NCBI GenBank assembly: GCA_905160935.1
Contig: CAJHZI010000589.1
Span: 372,001 to 436,000 of the forward strand
Direction of reading: 5' to 3'
DNA: 64,000 bases
DNA from: Enchytraeus crypticus
Lineage: Eukaryota > Annelida > Clitellata > Enchytraeida > Enchytraeidae
Part shown: piece by piece, positions 1 to 10,566 of the stretch
Layout of the letters: the number at the start of each line of letters is the position of its first letter
Numbering within the stretch: position 1 is the stretch's first letter
Position numbers and translations under genes: made by a program
The notes under the pieces: model-generated
The model's input: only the letters and a program-made list of their open reading frames with translations
The model's database searches: none
What the model was told of the DNA's origin: nothing

Positions 1-58
1 GACTGCAAATTAAGAAGATAGAAGTCAAAGATAGAAGACAGAAGATATAATACTGAAA

Positions 59-235
59 TTCTATGAAGAACGCTAATTTTCTAGTTGTCCACTCTTGATA
101 AGAGCTTTCTTTCTAGAATTCAGTCAGGCGTTTGCAGATCTTAAAATCTATGAAAAGCGCAATTTACTAGTTGCCTATTCTAGTTAAAGCGTCTTTTTCA
201 CAAATTCAGCTAAACGACTGTAAAATAACACCTCA
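59..235. repeat. Imperfect tandem duplication, ~87-bp period
   Basis: Two adjacent diverged units start with TCTATGAAGAACGC (about 59) and TCTATGAAAAGCGC (about 147). Both continue through a TAGTTG core, and both finish on a CAG(T/C)...CG..TG..A-rich stretch. Divergence is high, so this is an old local duplication. No coding content is recognised in it. Confidence 0.45.
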
Positions 236-1127
236 CATGTCAACAGTCATAACAAAGAAGAAAAGAGGGAAGTATCAAATCATATTCATATCAGCGACGA
301 GTGCCTTGAAGCCAATAACTCGTTTCCCAATTTCTATCTCGTATTTTAATTGCAAATAGAGACATTTAGCTAACTGAATATAAGTAGACTGACTTTATAT
401 TTATCGCCTATTTTTAGCATTTTATTAATTGTTTCTTAGTATTCGTTTAATATTCTATTCTATCTTTATGTTTAATGTTTTAACTCGCTATATTGCTATC
501 GTGTTTCTTTGTTAATAATAAATCGTTTACAATAATAAATAACTAGCTTTTGTGTCAATATTCTAATTTAGTTAGAATTTATAGAGATAAATACAAATAA
601 TACACAAATACTATAAATTATCATACATTGAACGAATAAGCATGAGTTCTGTTCATAGCAGCTCCAGTCTCATTGATTTAGCCTCTAACTGGCTATATGA
701 GCAAGAGATCCTTGCATCCTCAAGATTAATACCGCCAAAGCATGAAGAGTTGGAAAAATCGAACCCACGACTCCATTTCCAAACTCCTATAACGGAGAGA
801 GGATTGGAGAATCCAACATATTTACGCGTAGACTCGCACTCAGCTCTAGTCCCTACACTATTTAAAATAGAAGGGCTGCTGAGCTAGAACTTAAAGTGGG
901 TGGCCTTCATCATGAGCTTCATTAGCTTAGCCGAATATTGCAACGCAACGAAGCTAAGATCGATTGGAACAGACTCTCACCCACTTATCAATCTGTTTGA
1001 TTTAAAATTGTTTTTGGAACCAATTGCAGAAGCGTTACATGAGACATTAGATTAGCAACGATTTCAGCAGTCCTCCCTGCAAGTGCTGCCTCGTGCAAGA
1101 GGAGCTTTTGTACAACGAAGCTAATAA
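236..1127. other. No supported gene; one 81-codon open frame
   Basis: AT-rich sequence. An ATG-started frame at 642-887 (+) runs 81 codons but shows no motif, signal peptide or membrane segment I recognise. It could be chance, or an isolated exon fragment. No splice signals clearly bound it. Nothing else is seen in this stretch. Confidence 0.4.
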
Positions 1128-1515
1128 ACATAACATAGCAACAATTAGAGTGCTATTGTCGCCAATGACAACAAATTGAGACAAATTCAAACCGGTGTGA
1201 AAAAGAAGGTTCAAAACGGTGCAAATTACAAAGTCTAAAAAATCAGTCCAAAGATATAGAAATTAAAGAAATTGAGGCTTGCGTTCTGGTCGCAACTCAT
1301 GGTCACTGGATGGAAAAGAGAGACGGAAAAGATAGGTCTTCAACTGCCTAAGGAACTGCTCATAGAAAGCAAAGGCCGATGATATCTAAACAAAGACTTT
1401 CAATCAGTAGATGGAAGATAATTTCAGAAATACGGTGCAGCATAGGAGTAGGCTGATTAAGTAAAAGTTTAACTGAGACACAGGCAGAACAACGAAACGG
1501 TTGTAGTAGTCGCAG
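1128..1515 (-). mobile_element. LINE J fragment: 3' end and 3' UTR
   Basis: Read on the minus strand, it carries the same C-terminal and UTR landmarks as the copies at 30740 and 52200: a CCTATGCTGCACC-type box, then TTTCTATGAGCAGTTCC, then TTTGGACTG, AATTTGCACCG, TTTGTCTCAAT and a terminal TAGCACTCTAATTGTTG. This is the 3' end of a CR1/L2-like non-LTR retrotransposon, 5'-truncated and decayed. A 137-codon minus-strand open frame at 1360-1773 overlaps it. Its C-terminal half is simply this element in a shifted frame, so I do not call that ORF a gene. Confidence 0.65.
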
Positions 1516-2048
1516 TGCAAAATGTCTAATTGTTTTAGGATGCATCGAATTAGAAAACTGTTTGATTTTACTGAAGACTTCCCAAGTCAACTCTCCAACT
1601 CTCATAAAACATCCTAACCTTATATAGTTGAGTGCAAAATCTCCCTGTACGAATACAATGAACACATCTATTAAGACGTAATTAAGGGCACTCGCTATCT
1701 GACTGGGATTCGGTAGGCCAATATTGTTCATTCTACTTCTCATTCCGATTTGGGCTTCATTTGAATGGACCATAGTCGCTAGATTGTTTTATAAAGTTTT
1801 AGCAATACAGTTAAAGTATTTTCTTTATTTCTAGCATATAGTCTTAAAGTACGCAGTGACAATAAATACATAGATGTAATTCATATAATAATAAAGCTAT
1901 TTAATTAAGGTTTCCTTCAGTTTATGTTTGTTTTATGTCGTGCTTTGGGAAAATTGCAAATGTTTCCTTTTAATGCGAAATCAAAACTTAAGTTTAAAAA
2001 TTTCTACGTTAATTAATTTAGCTATTTGATAAAAAGCTAAAAAGCTCA
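1516..2048. other. No supported gene
   Basis: AT-rich. The 5' part of the 137-codon minus-strand open frame (to 1773) extends here without a recognisable domain. The remainder shows nothing I can name. Confidence 0.4.
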
Positions 2049-2167
2049 GGTTAACGTCAGTTACCTCACTCGAAAGCAATGTCAGTGACGGGCGAGCCCA
2101 GGATTTGAACCCCGCACATATTATCTGCGTTTGAGTGTCTTACCGACTTTGCCACCGGCTCCAGCCA
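2049..2167 (-). mobile_element. SINE A copy: tRNA-like head plus core
   Basis: On the minus strand the pol III box A is perfect (TGGCAAAGTCGG, 2143-2154) and box B is nearly perfect (GGTTCAAATCC, 2101-2111). They are spaced as in a tRNA and flanked by a GAGCC/GGCTC pairing that resembles an acceptor stem. Downstream is the core shared by families A, A2 and D: GTCACTGACA, then CGAGTGAGG, then AACTGACGTTAAC. This is the best-preserved promoter of the family in the window. It is a tRNA-derived SINE, not a functional tRNA. Confidence 0.8.
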
Positions 2168-2369
2168 GTGGCGAAGTTTGTATCATTTTTAGTATCATTT
2201 ATAAAACATCACATTTGGATGTGAACCGAGACAACATGCACTCGTGATTTTTTATGCTTATTAAGACAGATGTGATGATGATGAAGATGATATAGACAAG
2301 ATTTATTAATGACAAATGCCAAAAAGAAAAGTAATCCCCTATATTTATTATAGGATGCTCAGAAAATCC

Positions 2370-2520
2370 ACCGGTCTTATTACTATAATTTCAAAACATT
2401 TACCCTACGGGGAGGGGGCGTGTAGCCCTCTCATCGAAAAAATGCCTCATATGTGCCCCCTAAATTTTCCCCTGCCACCCCTTTGGCCACCCCATTTTGC
2501 ATAAGCCAGAACCGCCCCTG
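2370..2520 (-). mobile_element. Truncated hAT-like DNA transposon end
   Basis: The minus strand begins CAGGGGCGGTTCTGGC at 2520, which resembles the CAGGGGCGGACTGGC terminus of the intact MITE at 46282-46622. A purine-rich body with GGGGTGGCCAAAGGGGTGG follows. No matching opposite terminus or 8-bp duplication was found, so this looks like one end only. It abuts a SINE directly. Confidence 0.5.
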
Positions 2521-2638
2521 GTTAACGTCAGTTTCATCACTCGAAAGCTATGTAAGTAACTGGCGAACCCAGGAATTTAACCCGGCACACACTGATCCGG
2601 GGTTTAATGTTTTACCGACATCGCCGCTGGCTCCAGCC
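2521..2638 (-). mobile_element. SINE A copy, decayed promoter
   Basis: Same layout as the copy at 2049-2167. The head reads GGCTGGAGCCAGCGGCGATG, with a degenerate box A at 2615-2626 and box B mutated to GGTTAAATTCC. The core contains CTTTCGAGTGATGAAACTGA and ends in GTTAAC. The hAT-like end at 2520 is fused to its 3' terminus. Confidence 0.75.
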
Positions 2639-2639
2639 A

Positions 2640-3072
2640 TCAATGATTAAGATAGAGATCAGCATATGATTATGATAGAGCTATACAAATGAAATGCCAC
2701 AAGTGATTATGTGCCAATTTCCTTATTACTAAATTTTATATATTCGTATCAATATGAAATCTATACTAAAAGTAATTATAATCACATTCCTAGAAACCTA
2801 CAATGCGCAGCAGCAGGGAAGCTAAAGAGTTGGCGGCACTTTTTACTCACTCTAATTGACAGAGCGGACCTCATATCCGCCTCTCAGATATTCTGCAGCC
2901 AACAGTTTCCGGGCTCCGTTCGGACCCGCTCCAGCTAGACAAGCCATTTCAATCCTAACCAGCTTACACGCTTAAATTTTGCTTTACATTGTATTATTTG
3001 CATTTACAGGTTTAAATTTTACATAAGCCTATTAGGCCTACAAGATATTAGATATAAACAAATAAATAAATA

Positions 3073-3077
<5 letters not shown>
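2640..3077. other. No supported gene
   Basis: AT-rich flanks around a slightly GC-richer patch (about 2800-2935) with a 75-codon open frame (2711-2938, +). No domain or splice context is recognised. Confidence 0.4.

Positions 3078-3132
<55 letters not shown>
3078..3132. repeat. (AT)n microsatellite
   Basis: About 27 uninterrupted AT dinucleotides, next to AAAT-type repeats on the left. Confidence 0.97.
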
Positions 3133-3134
<2 letters not shown>

Positions 3135-3139
3135 TCATA

Positions 3140-3270
3140 TGTTGAGACCTTCCCGTGTTGTGTCTGGGCCTCAGAAGAATAGACCAACCGTAAACTACTA
3201 AACATAAGCTGAAGAAGGCAGAGAGAAACCACCTCAGATATCATACTTTTTCTAAGCTGTAGGCTACATT
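3140..3270 (+). mobile_element. Family C-like SINE fragment
   Basis: Contains CCCGTGTTGTGTCTGGG, then GAAGAAGGCAGAGAGAAACC, a CATACTTTTTCTAAGC box and GTAGGCTACATTA. These match, in order, landmarks of the fuller family C copies (reverse complement of 20866-21240 and 42645-43012). Confidence 0.6.
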
Positions 3271-3296
3271 ATAGTGTTGTTAAGGTTATTATCTAT

Positions 3297-3550
3297 TTTC
3301 GTTATTTTATTGAAATAAATTTATTCAGTTTAAAAAAGTTTTTATTTTTGGCATATCTATGACTTCTCTTTCAAATGCGGCAATAGAAAAACTTTCTTTT
3401 AACGTGCCGCTCTGTCCCAACTGTTGGGGTTGATATGGAAGATTTTATGATGGAAATGAAATATTAAAGTCGGCTGTCCTTCAATCTGATCAATTGTACA
3501 CAATTAGGTTTCTATTCGCCCATCTGAAAGGGAAAATCCATGTGAAGCGA
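3297..3550 (-). mobile_element. SINE M, copy 1 (head truncated)
   Basis: Shares a ~200-bp body with 4056-4242 plus 4746-4815. Landmarks are CTTTCAAATGCGGCA, AGAAAAACTTTCTTT, AACGT(G/A)CCGC, TTTATGATGGAAATGAAAT and TTTCTATTCGCCCATC. On the minus strand it ends in TTTCAATAAA-type A-rich sequence, as a retroposon tail would. The tRNA-like head visible in copy 2 is missing here. Confidence 0.65.
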
Positions 3551-3651
3551 TTAATTTGTTGATAAATGGAGTGTGACAGAAAAACTGTGTAAATATCATG
3601 TGTATAACTACGACCTCCTTCGTTTCCGTAATACACGAGAGAGAGATGGGT

Positions 3652-3689
<38 letters not shown>
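3652..3689. repeat. (GA)n microsatellite
   Basis: A nearly pure GA run of about 38 bp. Confidence 0.95.
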
Positions 3690-3692
<3 letters not shown>

Positions 3693-4055
3693 AAGGAAGG
3701 GATGGATTGGTGACTAAACGTCATATATTCTGTTGGTTTCAAATCTTCACAGCTCTGTACGAAGTCTCGACCTTCTCTATTCTGCAGCAGTTCATCTGCT
3801 TTCAGAAATTTTCGATATTCCCCGGAGGTTTTTTGTCCATTTCCGTTACGTACGTCATGAGATACAAGGAGGGCATGGATAAAGCATTCATTATAACGTG
3901 CATCTCATAATAGCAAGAGACTTGGATTTAAAATACAGATCGCCAAGTAAAAGAGAACCTCTGGGTATTTAAAGATTATGATTAAGTCTGCGTTTTCTAC
4001 TATTCCTCGAATTTCATGTAGATGAATTTACTCTCCTATAACTCTCCTATTCGTC
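3690..4055. other. No supported gene; 67-codon open frame
   Basis: A plus-strand open frame (3707-3910) has a hydrophobic, cysteine- and phenylalanine-rich composition but no recognisable motif. It may be chance. Confidence 0.35.
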
Positions 4056-4890
4056 TATTTTTCTTTTTTTTATTGAAATAAACTTATCAGTTGAAATAAA
4101 GCATTTCAATTAAGCATATCTATGAACTCTCTTTCAAATGCGGCAGTAGAAAAACTTTCTTTAACGTACCGCCATGTCCCAAATTTTGGTGTTGACATGG
4201 AAGGGTTTATGATGGAAATGAAATTTTAAAGTCGGCTATTTATTTTTATTTATTTATTTATTGCTTTATTTCAGGCGTAAAAACCCATACATGAATCTTG
4301 CACATGGAACAATGAAATAAAAACCAGAAAAGCAAATAGTCTGCGCATAAATTGAGCTATAGGCCTAAAACAATTACTTATAGAATTAGGCATACAAGGC
4401 TATAATAGGCTCACAACATCAAAACACTTAACTGGCATAATAGCATTATCCAGCAAGCACATTCTAAACTTTAATCTGTAATTTGAAAGGATAGTATCAA
4501 AACTAGGCAATCCAGTTTCTAGCAGCGCGATGGTTAGGCTGCTGTAACTTTTGTATCCAAAAAATATTTTAATGCATTTATTATAGCAAGATCAAAACGT
4601 CTCTATTGAACCTATTGTAAACGACGACCATAGTGCCACATCATAGAAGCACATACAATAGGATTTGAACAGGACCTTCTTAACATTAAGAGAGCAATAA
4701 GCAAATCTACGCTTTAATATATTCGTACGCATAAACATACCTATCCTTCAACCTGACCAATTATAGACAACTAGGTTTCTATTCGCCCATCGGGAAGGGA
4801 AAACCCATATCGCAACGCAGTATCCAAATCATTAACTCCCTGTTAGAGAGGCGAGCGTTAGACCACTGAATGCCGCAACGCGATTAGAAA
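4056..4890 (-). mobile_element. SINE M, copy 2, split by a LINE
   Basis: Two pieces (4056-4242 and 4746-4890) line up with successive parts of copy 1 at 3297-3550. The join falls inside the copy-1 string AAAGTCGGCTGTCCTTCAA. The right piece includes a minus-strand head with GCATTCAGTGGTCTAACG and CTCGCCTCTCTAACAGGGAG. This resembles the D-arm and anticodon half of a tRNA, so the family is probably tRNA-derived. The intervening 4243-4745 is LINE L. Confidence 0.65.
4243..4745 (-). mobile_element. LINE L fragment: reverse-transcriptase C-terminus
   Basis: The minus strand encodes a near-continuous frame containing LFKSYCMCFYDVALW, then CYNKCIKIFFGYKSYSSLT and LLETGLPSFDTIL. This C-terminal signature is common in CR1/L2-like invertebrate retrotransposon polyproteins. 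One in-frame TGA follows the IETF residues. The 3' end has AATAAAGC followed by an (AAAT)n tail. It was 5'-truncated on insertion into SINE M. The same signature occurs at 54418-54815. Confidence 0.75.
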
Positions 4891-4949
4891 GCAAAGAGGA
4901 AAAACAAGATAGTTTAATTACTTTAATAAATTATCTTTTCCTTTCTTGG

Positions 4950-5180
4950 AACACTGCCAACTGGCAAGCCCATGGTATTTAGTGCATCCACTCTTCTCTG
5001 TCTTCCGTTTTCCTCTTCATGCCCATTTATGAGTGGATCTTTAAATCATCTAACATTTCTAATTTCGGTCTGCCTCTTGTTTCCCTTTTATTCCATTATA
5101 TCTTCAATAACCTTCTTTAGTAAACTGACTCCCTTAGAATGTGTTCTTTCCCATTCTTTTTCCTATTTCTTATAGCAGCA
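4950..5180 (-). mobile_element. LINE H 3' end
   Basis: The minus strand matches the last ~230 bp of the LINE H copy ending at 16840, including the region coding for the basic GRPR-type tail and an ATATGAGTGGG-type box. It ends with CCATGGGCTTGCCAGTTGGC, a variant of the family's CTGCC-N4-GGCAG terminal hairpin. Confidence 0.7.
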
Positions 5181-5194
5181 AAATATCTATGGGC

Positions 5195-5790
5195 TTGCTA
5201 TTATCTAGCAAAACTTCTTCTCTTCTCTAAGTGTCGTGCCTGTTCCAAGCCTGGGGGGTCATGGTCATATTCCTCCATATGTCTCTGTTCATTGTTGCTC
5301 TGATCATCTCTGTTTCAGTTAACTGCATCCATTTGCTAAGACTCTTATTAAACGACATTCGTTGTCGACCCTTGCATCTTTATCCTTCTATTATTCCTGT
5401 CACTACGGTATTTTCAACTGTTTTGTTCCGCATAATGTGTCCGAAAAATTTCATCTGTTGTCGTCGTATTCGGTTCAAAAGGTCACGACAAGTTGACATT
5501 CTTTGTAGAACATCTTCATTTTTAACGTGGTCTTTATAAGATATACGTAGCATTCTTCTATAGAACCACATCTCTGTTGCCTCAAGTTTCGATTCCATTA
5601 CAGAAGAGATTGTCCAAACTTCACTTCCATATAACAATATTGGTTGAATATAGCATTGAAGAAGTCTTTTTTTGGTATCAATTGATAATTTATGGCTTCT
5701 AAAAATCTTTGACATTCTGTTATATGCCTCCTTAGCCATGGCTATTCTTCTGTTTATTTCCTTGTCACATTGCTATTATCTGGCAAAACT
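5195..5790 (-). mobile_element. LINE G, 5'-truncated young copy with TSD
   Basis: A 21-bp target-site duplication (TTGCTATTATCTRGCAAAAC plus T; one mismatch) flanks 5216-5769. The minus strand codes for the C-terminus of a non-LTR polyprotein, including RIAMAKEAYNRMSKIFR, LLYGSEVWT and RMLRISYKDHVKNEDVLQ. The 3' tail is CTTAGAGAAGAGAAGA. Over more than 100 residues it is essentially identical to the copy at 61066-61854. Unlike that copy, it keeps the frame through the QQMKFFGHIM region. A decayed LINE H 3' end lies immediately left. Confidence 0.85.
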
Positions 5791-6650
5791 AATAAGTGCC
5801 AAACATACATTATAGCATGATTAATATTATAATGGAATACATGTGATATAGTATTAGAAAGTACTCCAAATACGTTGCATAACTAGGAATTGGAGGAAAC
5901 TGTGGTGCGATAGGTGGTGCTATATTTACCTGAAAGACGGGTCAGGATAATCCGCGAACCTAGATCAGTGGCTAGAGACAAGTCTGGCAGTAAATCGATG
6001 CGTTCTTACTAAATGACTTGAGCGGAATGGATTGGATTGAAGAATATTGTACGACAAATTGTCACGCAAGCAAATGCTGTAAACGGGTATTTTTGGTACA
6101 ACTATAAAGTGAATAAGAAACGTATAAACTTGTCATTACTACTTGAAAATTCATAAAATGTTATTTTATGTATAATTACCAAAGTCTTGTCTGAATGCGA
6201 TATATACAAATACTACATATTTATATAATAATACTGCAATAGTGCATTAATAATCTACACTTCACCTATCTTTGAATTCTTTTGTAGCAGACAGCAAAGA
6301 TTCCTTTATTAGCAGTATGTAAATTCATTGAGACTTGAGCTAAAGCAAATTATTGCTAATTCAACCATTCATTCAACTCTTGGCTACTCTCACTAACAAC
6401 GGTTAGTTTTCCTTACGATAGCTACGATATTTAACTATCATAATTATCGTCGTAAGCCGATAGTTGTGTGATGTTAGGCGTTATGATAGTTTTAGATGGT
6501 GAACTAACAGTTAGTGTTCTATAGACAAATCCATATATCATCTCACTATAATTGATAAAAAATGTCATTCAAATTTTAATTTAACTTTTTTATAGATTTT
6601 TCAGATATATTTATATTCACATTCATCACTATATATATATAATTTTGTAT
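5791..6650. other. No supported gene
   Basis: AT-rich, without a recognisable coding or repeat signature. It includes a short CGATAGCT-type imperfect inverted patch around 6410-6470. Confidence 0.45.
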
Positions 6651-6651
6651 T

Positions 6652-6872
6652 ACCTCTCTCAGTGCACTACCTACTAACAGGTCCATGACATATAACTATA
6701 ACTATCTACATATTTCTATCCTCTGACTTTCTCTTTATATCAACACAGGTTATCAAATCGTCCAGTATCCCAAGTCTTCCTCTAACCTTCTAACCTTCCA
6801 TTCTTTCTTCAATTATCTCTTTTAGTAAACCATACCTTCTCAGAGCATGACCAATCTAGTTCTTCTTTCCAT
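6652..6872 (-). mobile_element. LINE H 3' end, diverged
   Basis: The minus strand ends CATGGACCTGTTAGTAGGTA followed by GTGCACTGAGAGAGG. The upstream stretch matches the family's terminal coding region (compare 16640-16840) at low identity. Confidence 0.55.
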
Positions 6873-6960
6873 TCAATCAATCAATCAACAATAAATTAGG
6901 CCTAACGTCCGGTTCCTCGCCATAAGGCCATGTCAGGGGCGTCTCTTGCAGAATACAAAC
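6873..6960 (-). mobile_element. Family D SINE fragment (core plus AATC tail)
   Basis: The minus strand reads CCTGACATGGCCTTATGGCG, then AGGAACCGGACGTTAGG, then a (GATT)n-type tail. The core is nearly identical to the copy at 25955-26030, and both use an AATC microsatellite tail. Confidence 0.65.
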
Positions 6961-7165
6961 AAGCAGGCTCAAAAATACCGCACGACGGCGACTGAGTACA
7001 CTATTCTTTATTATATTTTTTATACATGTATAGGATTACGACAGAAGTTGTACAGAAATGTAGTTTATCATAACTTGGGAACCTTTTCATCCATGTGCTC
7101 AAAATGTTCAATCCTAAGTCGTAAACATTCATTTTCGCTATTATGCTTGCTTGGAGAGAAATCTC

Positions 7166-7300
7166 GGATTTTGGTTTTCGCATTATTTATTCACCCTCAC
7201 ACTCTGTTCAGCGGTTGGTTATGGTTCCATAGTGCTCAGTGTTGTTACGGACAACAGTAGCACATCAATTGTATAGTTGTTGTTGTCGCAATTTGTAGTT
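7166..7300 (+). mobile_element. LINE J 3' UTR fragment
   Basis: Contains GGTTCCATAGTGCTCAGTGT, ACGGACAACAGTAGCAC and a GTTGTTGTTGTC end, matching 52760-52840. Only the terminal ~130 bp is present. Confidence 0.6.
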
Positions 7301-7699
7301 GGCTAATATTTTTCCTGATTCGTCACCGCGATCTAGCTCGCAGAAAATTAAAGCAACCACAATTTTAAAGTTAAACACAAATTATTGTGAACTGAACAAC
7401 AGCAGGTGAAAATTATTACTTCCAATACCATATGTTTAACCAGTTTAATCAAAGCAGTTTAGCAGTAAAGCAGTTTAGTCAAGTAATTAAAAATAACTAA
7501 CTCTTAACATATTAATTAACAACTAACCGCCAATTAATAATCAACTAATTACCAGTCCTGTTAAATGTAAAATATTTTACCAAGCCAGCTCTACCGGAAA
7601 TTGATCCCTGGACATCAGATAGGCCTACAGCCATTTAAATTGTCACGACCTCGCTCAAACGCACTTAGACACAGCTCTATTTAGACATGCTTGAAAGTA

Positions 7700-7835
7700 T
7701 TAAAATCAGTTCACCGGTTAGGGTCATGAGGCAACTGCGTAATGCCCTGCCCGAACATTCTCAGCGTTAGATTTGAATCTCAAAGTAGAGCAGCCGCCGC
7801 TAACATCAATCCTAGGAAATAAAACTGACGTTAAA
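7700..7835 (+). mobile_element. tRNA-like SINE fragment
   Basis: GGGTCATGAGGCAACTGCG resembles a D-arm with box A, and AGATTTGAATCTC resembles a T-arm with box B, at tRNA spacing. A core ending AAACTGACGTTAAAG follows, as in family A. The head differs from the A and A2 heads. Confidence 0.45.
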
Positions 7836-8805
7836 GTAATCTTAAACTCTCGTATATTAGACTTTAGACTTTAAGAGAAATGAAGCGCTTTCATCTTGGT
7901 TTCTTGTTTCCTACTCAGCCGTTTAGCAAAGAATAAAACACAAGAACGAAGATAGCTAGGTGTCAAAAAGCTAGAGAGGTGTCAAAATAATAAATGATGT
8001 GCAGAACGAGTATTTGAAATCTCATTTGAATAAAACAAATCTAACTTTTTCATTGTAGAACTAATGAAATGGTTTACGAGAACCGCATTTCTTTCTCATA
8101 TACGAAAAAAAGCCAGCTTCATAAGTCCTTTATTTACAATCGAGTGTTTACAATACCAACTGCTATTACATCAGTTCTAGCCTCATTCGCTGTGGGCTGA
8201 CCATTCTAAGCGATCATCAATCATGATCAAGTTCGACAGGTGCAGTATAAAGCAGAGTGGGAGGGTAGAAACCGCTGCTACAGGATGTGAGGCTTGTGTA
8301 ATAGGAAAGACGGGGTCGATAAATTTTATCCTTTGAAAACTGGACATTGAATAATGACATGATGACAACGGTGGCAGTGTACAAATTGCTGTGCACGCTC
8401 AGTAAACTCAGTACAGTTGAGAAGAACTGTATGTTTTACAATCCATGATATAAAATGTGCCAGAAGAAAGAAAATTGAAATGATATGCATGCAACTGAAA
8501 AGTAATACTATTCTAAGTAAAAGGAAAGAAACTCATGCATATCCGCATGAACAAAGAATGAGCTCGCATATGCATTCATATTGATGAGATTAACTCTATT
8601 CTACCTCGATCAACTCATACTCTACTTGCTAGCTTTTTCTGAATATGTAAGAATATAATTATTCTTAATTATCAGACTTTCTAAAAAATTAAGGAGAAAC
8701 TTTTCAAAATCTAGCGATGAGTTATCAGTAAAGCAATTTGTATTCTTTAATTATACAATATACATATTATATCATATAGTTTTATAAGATATTTTCTATA
8801 TTATT
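7836..8805. other. No supported gene
   Basis: AT-rich. Short open frames only, with no recognised repeat or exon. Confidence 0.4.
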
Positions 8806-8820
8806 ATTATTATTATTATT

Positions 8821-9012
8821 ACCCGTGTTGTGTCCGGGTTGCTGAAGACTAGAAATGACCATGGACTCCACGTGTCGCAAACGGCAACAAAGCAACAAGA
8901 TTCAGACCAACGTCAGAAGGGCATTCGGTTTGCTGAGCGTCTAAGCTCCAGAACTTGCTACTTAATTTTATAATCCCGACCCGACCCTAGTTAAACTGAG
9001 ATTCAAGAGAAG
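8821..9012 (+). mobile_element. SINE B copy
   Basis: Begins CCCGTGTTGTGTCCGGGTTG just after a (TTA)n run, carries GTCAGAAGGGCATTCGGTT and GAGCGTCTAAGCTCCAGAA, and ends GACCCTAGTTAAACTGAGAT. A GAT-rich microsatellite tail follows. Other copies are at 31000-31204, 59440-59645 (-) and 60303-60550. Its 3' third matches the end of LINE N (44930-45370). Confidence 0.75.
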
Positions 9013-9194
9013 ACGATGATGAGGACGATGATTATGGTGATGATGATGATGATGATTATTATTATTATTAATATTATTATTATTTTTATTTTTGTTATTG
9101 TGGTATTATTATTATGATTATTATTATTATTAATATTATTATTATTATTTTTATTATTGTGGTTATTAATATAATAATAATAATAATAATAATA

Positions 9195-9226
<32 letters not shown>
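9013..9226. repeat. (GAT)n then (ATT)n microsatellites
   Basis: About 45 bp of GAT-type repeats (probably the SINE B tail) run into about 170 bp of ATT/TTA repeats with interruptions. Confidence 0.95.
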
Positions 9227-9228
<2 letters not shown>

Positions 9229-9296
9229 TATATACACTTTTATTGTAAGAAATTGATCACTTCTGAGAACATTTGTCGCGTCGTGCAGGATCTGAT

Positions 9297-10545
9297 TCAG
9301 TTGATGATCTTCTTCTGCTGGAATCTGTCACATGCTTCAGCGTATTCTTCCTCGATGGATAGAGTGTGAGGGAAGAACCCTTCTCCAAGGAGTTCTAGGC
9401 CGGATCCGGCCAGGAAGTAGCTGTGGTGGCAGGGAAAAACTGACCGTCGTAGGACGCGGTGAACGACATGTCCTCAACGTCGAGGCTCACTGAGAGGAAG
9501 GCTGGATCGTTGGAGAGGTCAAGGTCAGCGGTCATGCCTAAACAATCGGAGATGTGATGGTCCCGGACTCGATCTGCATATGAGAAATATCTACCGCCAG
9601 ATCTGCCTACATGGTTGTTGAGCTGCTCTTGCGGACCTCGTGAACACATTCGGGAGTCTTAGATCCATGCTCAATCCCTCACACTGACAGACAAACGGAC
9701 TCTCAAGAGTAATGGAAGACCAGTGGTGGTGACGTCACCGTGTGGCGGTGCCTGATCGGATTGAACTGATTCGCTACTGACGACTATTAGAAGCGTGCTG
9801 ATCACGTGATTGTAGTCTCGTTTAGTCATGGGATTATCCCTACTGAGAGCAGAAGCTCCGCTCTCTCGTGACGAGAATCTGTAGCAGAAATTCCTAAATG
9901 ATCTTGAGCAGCCCGGCTGTACATCCGCAGACGACCAAGGACTGAGTGGAGGTACCCTGTAGGACGTGGACATCCGGATGTGTCCCGGATCTATATTGGA
10001 TGGACAGGACGCAGAGATGGAGCGAAGGAGTGGAGTGGTGGAGAGATGTCGACTCCTGAAGGAGCTCACCTGCAAGTTGTTCCTCACCAGGTCGTAGCAG
10101 ACTGTTCTACCAGTAGATTTCTCTGGATAGATTTGAAGATGATAATGCTGCTGCTAATAACCGTCAGTATGGCTTCTTTCTACGGGTACGCCACTGTCAA
10201 TCGTGAGAAGTGTCTGCTTCAGACGCCTCTTTCTGGCAATAAACGTTTTGCAGGCCAGATGCTTGGCAGTTGTGATTCGCCTCATGCGCGTAGTCGCTTG
10301 ACTGGTCGTCAGCTGACTTTCCTTTACTGTGCGAGGATCTGTAGGTGACCAAGATGAATTCGATGACATCTTGGACAAAACCTGTTCCACATCAAGAGCT
10401 TTACGTGCAGCTTGATTTGGCCGAGGATAGTTTGACCTTGAACATTCTGCCTCCGCTAGCTATTTTATTCTCTCTTTTCTGTTAAATGCCAGCAGCCTAT
10501 CACTTTGTTCTGTCAAAAACTTCGTTCTCTCCTTGATCTTTGTAA
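9297..10545 (-). pseudogene. Unrecognised decayed coding block
   Basis: I do not recognise the protein. A GC-richer 1.2-kb segment lies between two ATT microsatellites. On the minus strand one frame stays open for about 290 codons from 10545 to 9671, broken only by TAG at 10462-10460 and 10156-10154. The same frame resumes at 9649-9395. An apparent frameshift near 9430 then leads to a frame reading LELLGEGFF, SIEEEYAEACDRFQQKK and a stop at 9299-9297. The N-terminal part is lysine/arginine-rich and helix-like (KIKERTKFLTEQSDRLLAF; ARKRRLKQTLL), the middle is serine-rich and the end acidic. AACTTGCAG|GTGAGC near 10075 is a good splice donor, so some interruptions could be introns. A retrocopy, an old element ORF or an exon cluster are all possible. 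Confidence 0.45.
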
Positions 10546-10566
10546 TTGTTATTATTATTATTGTTA

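Noticed and set aside
1360..1773. 137-codon minus-strand open frame as a gene
   Set aside because: Its C-terminal half is the LINE J 3' end read in a shifted frame; the N-terminal half has no recognisable domain.
2049..2167. Functional tRNA gene on the minus strand
   Set aside because: Box A and box B are excellent, but no complete cloverleaf forms and the sequence continues into a SINE core repeated elsewhere.
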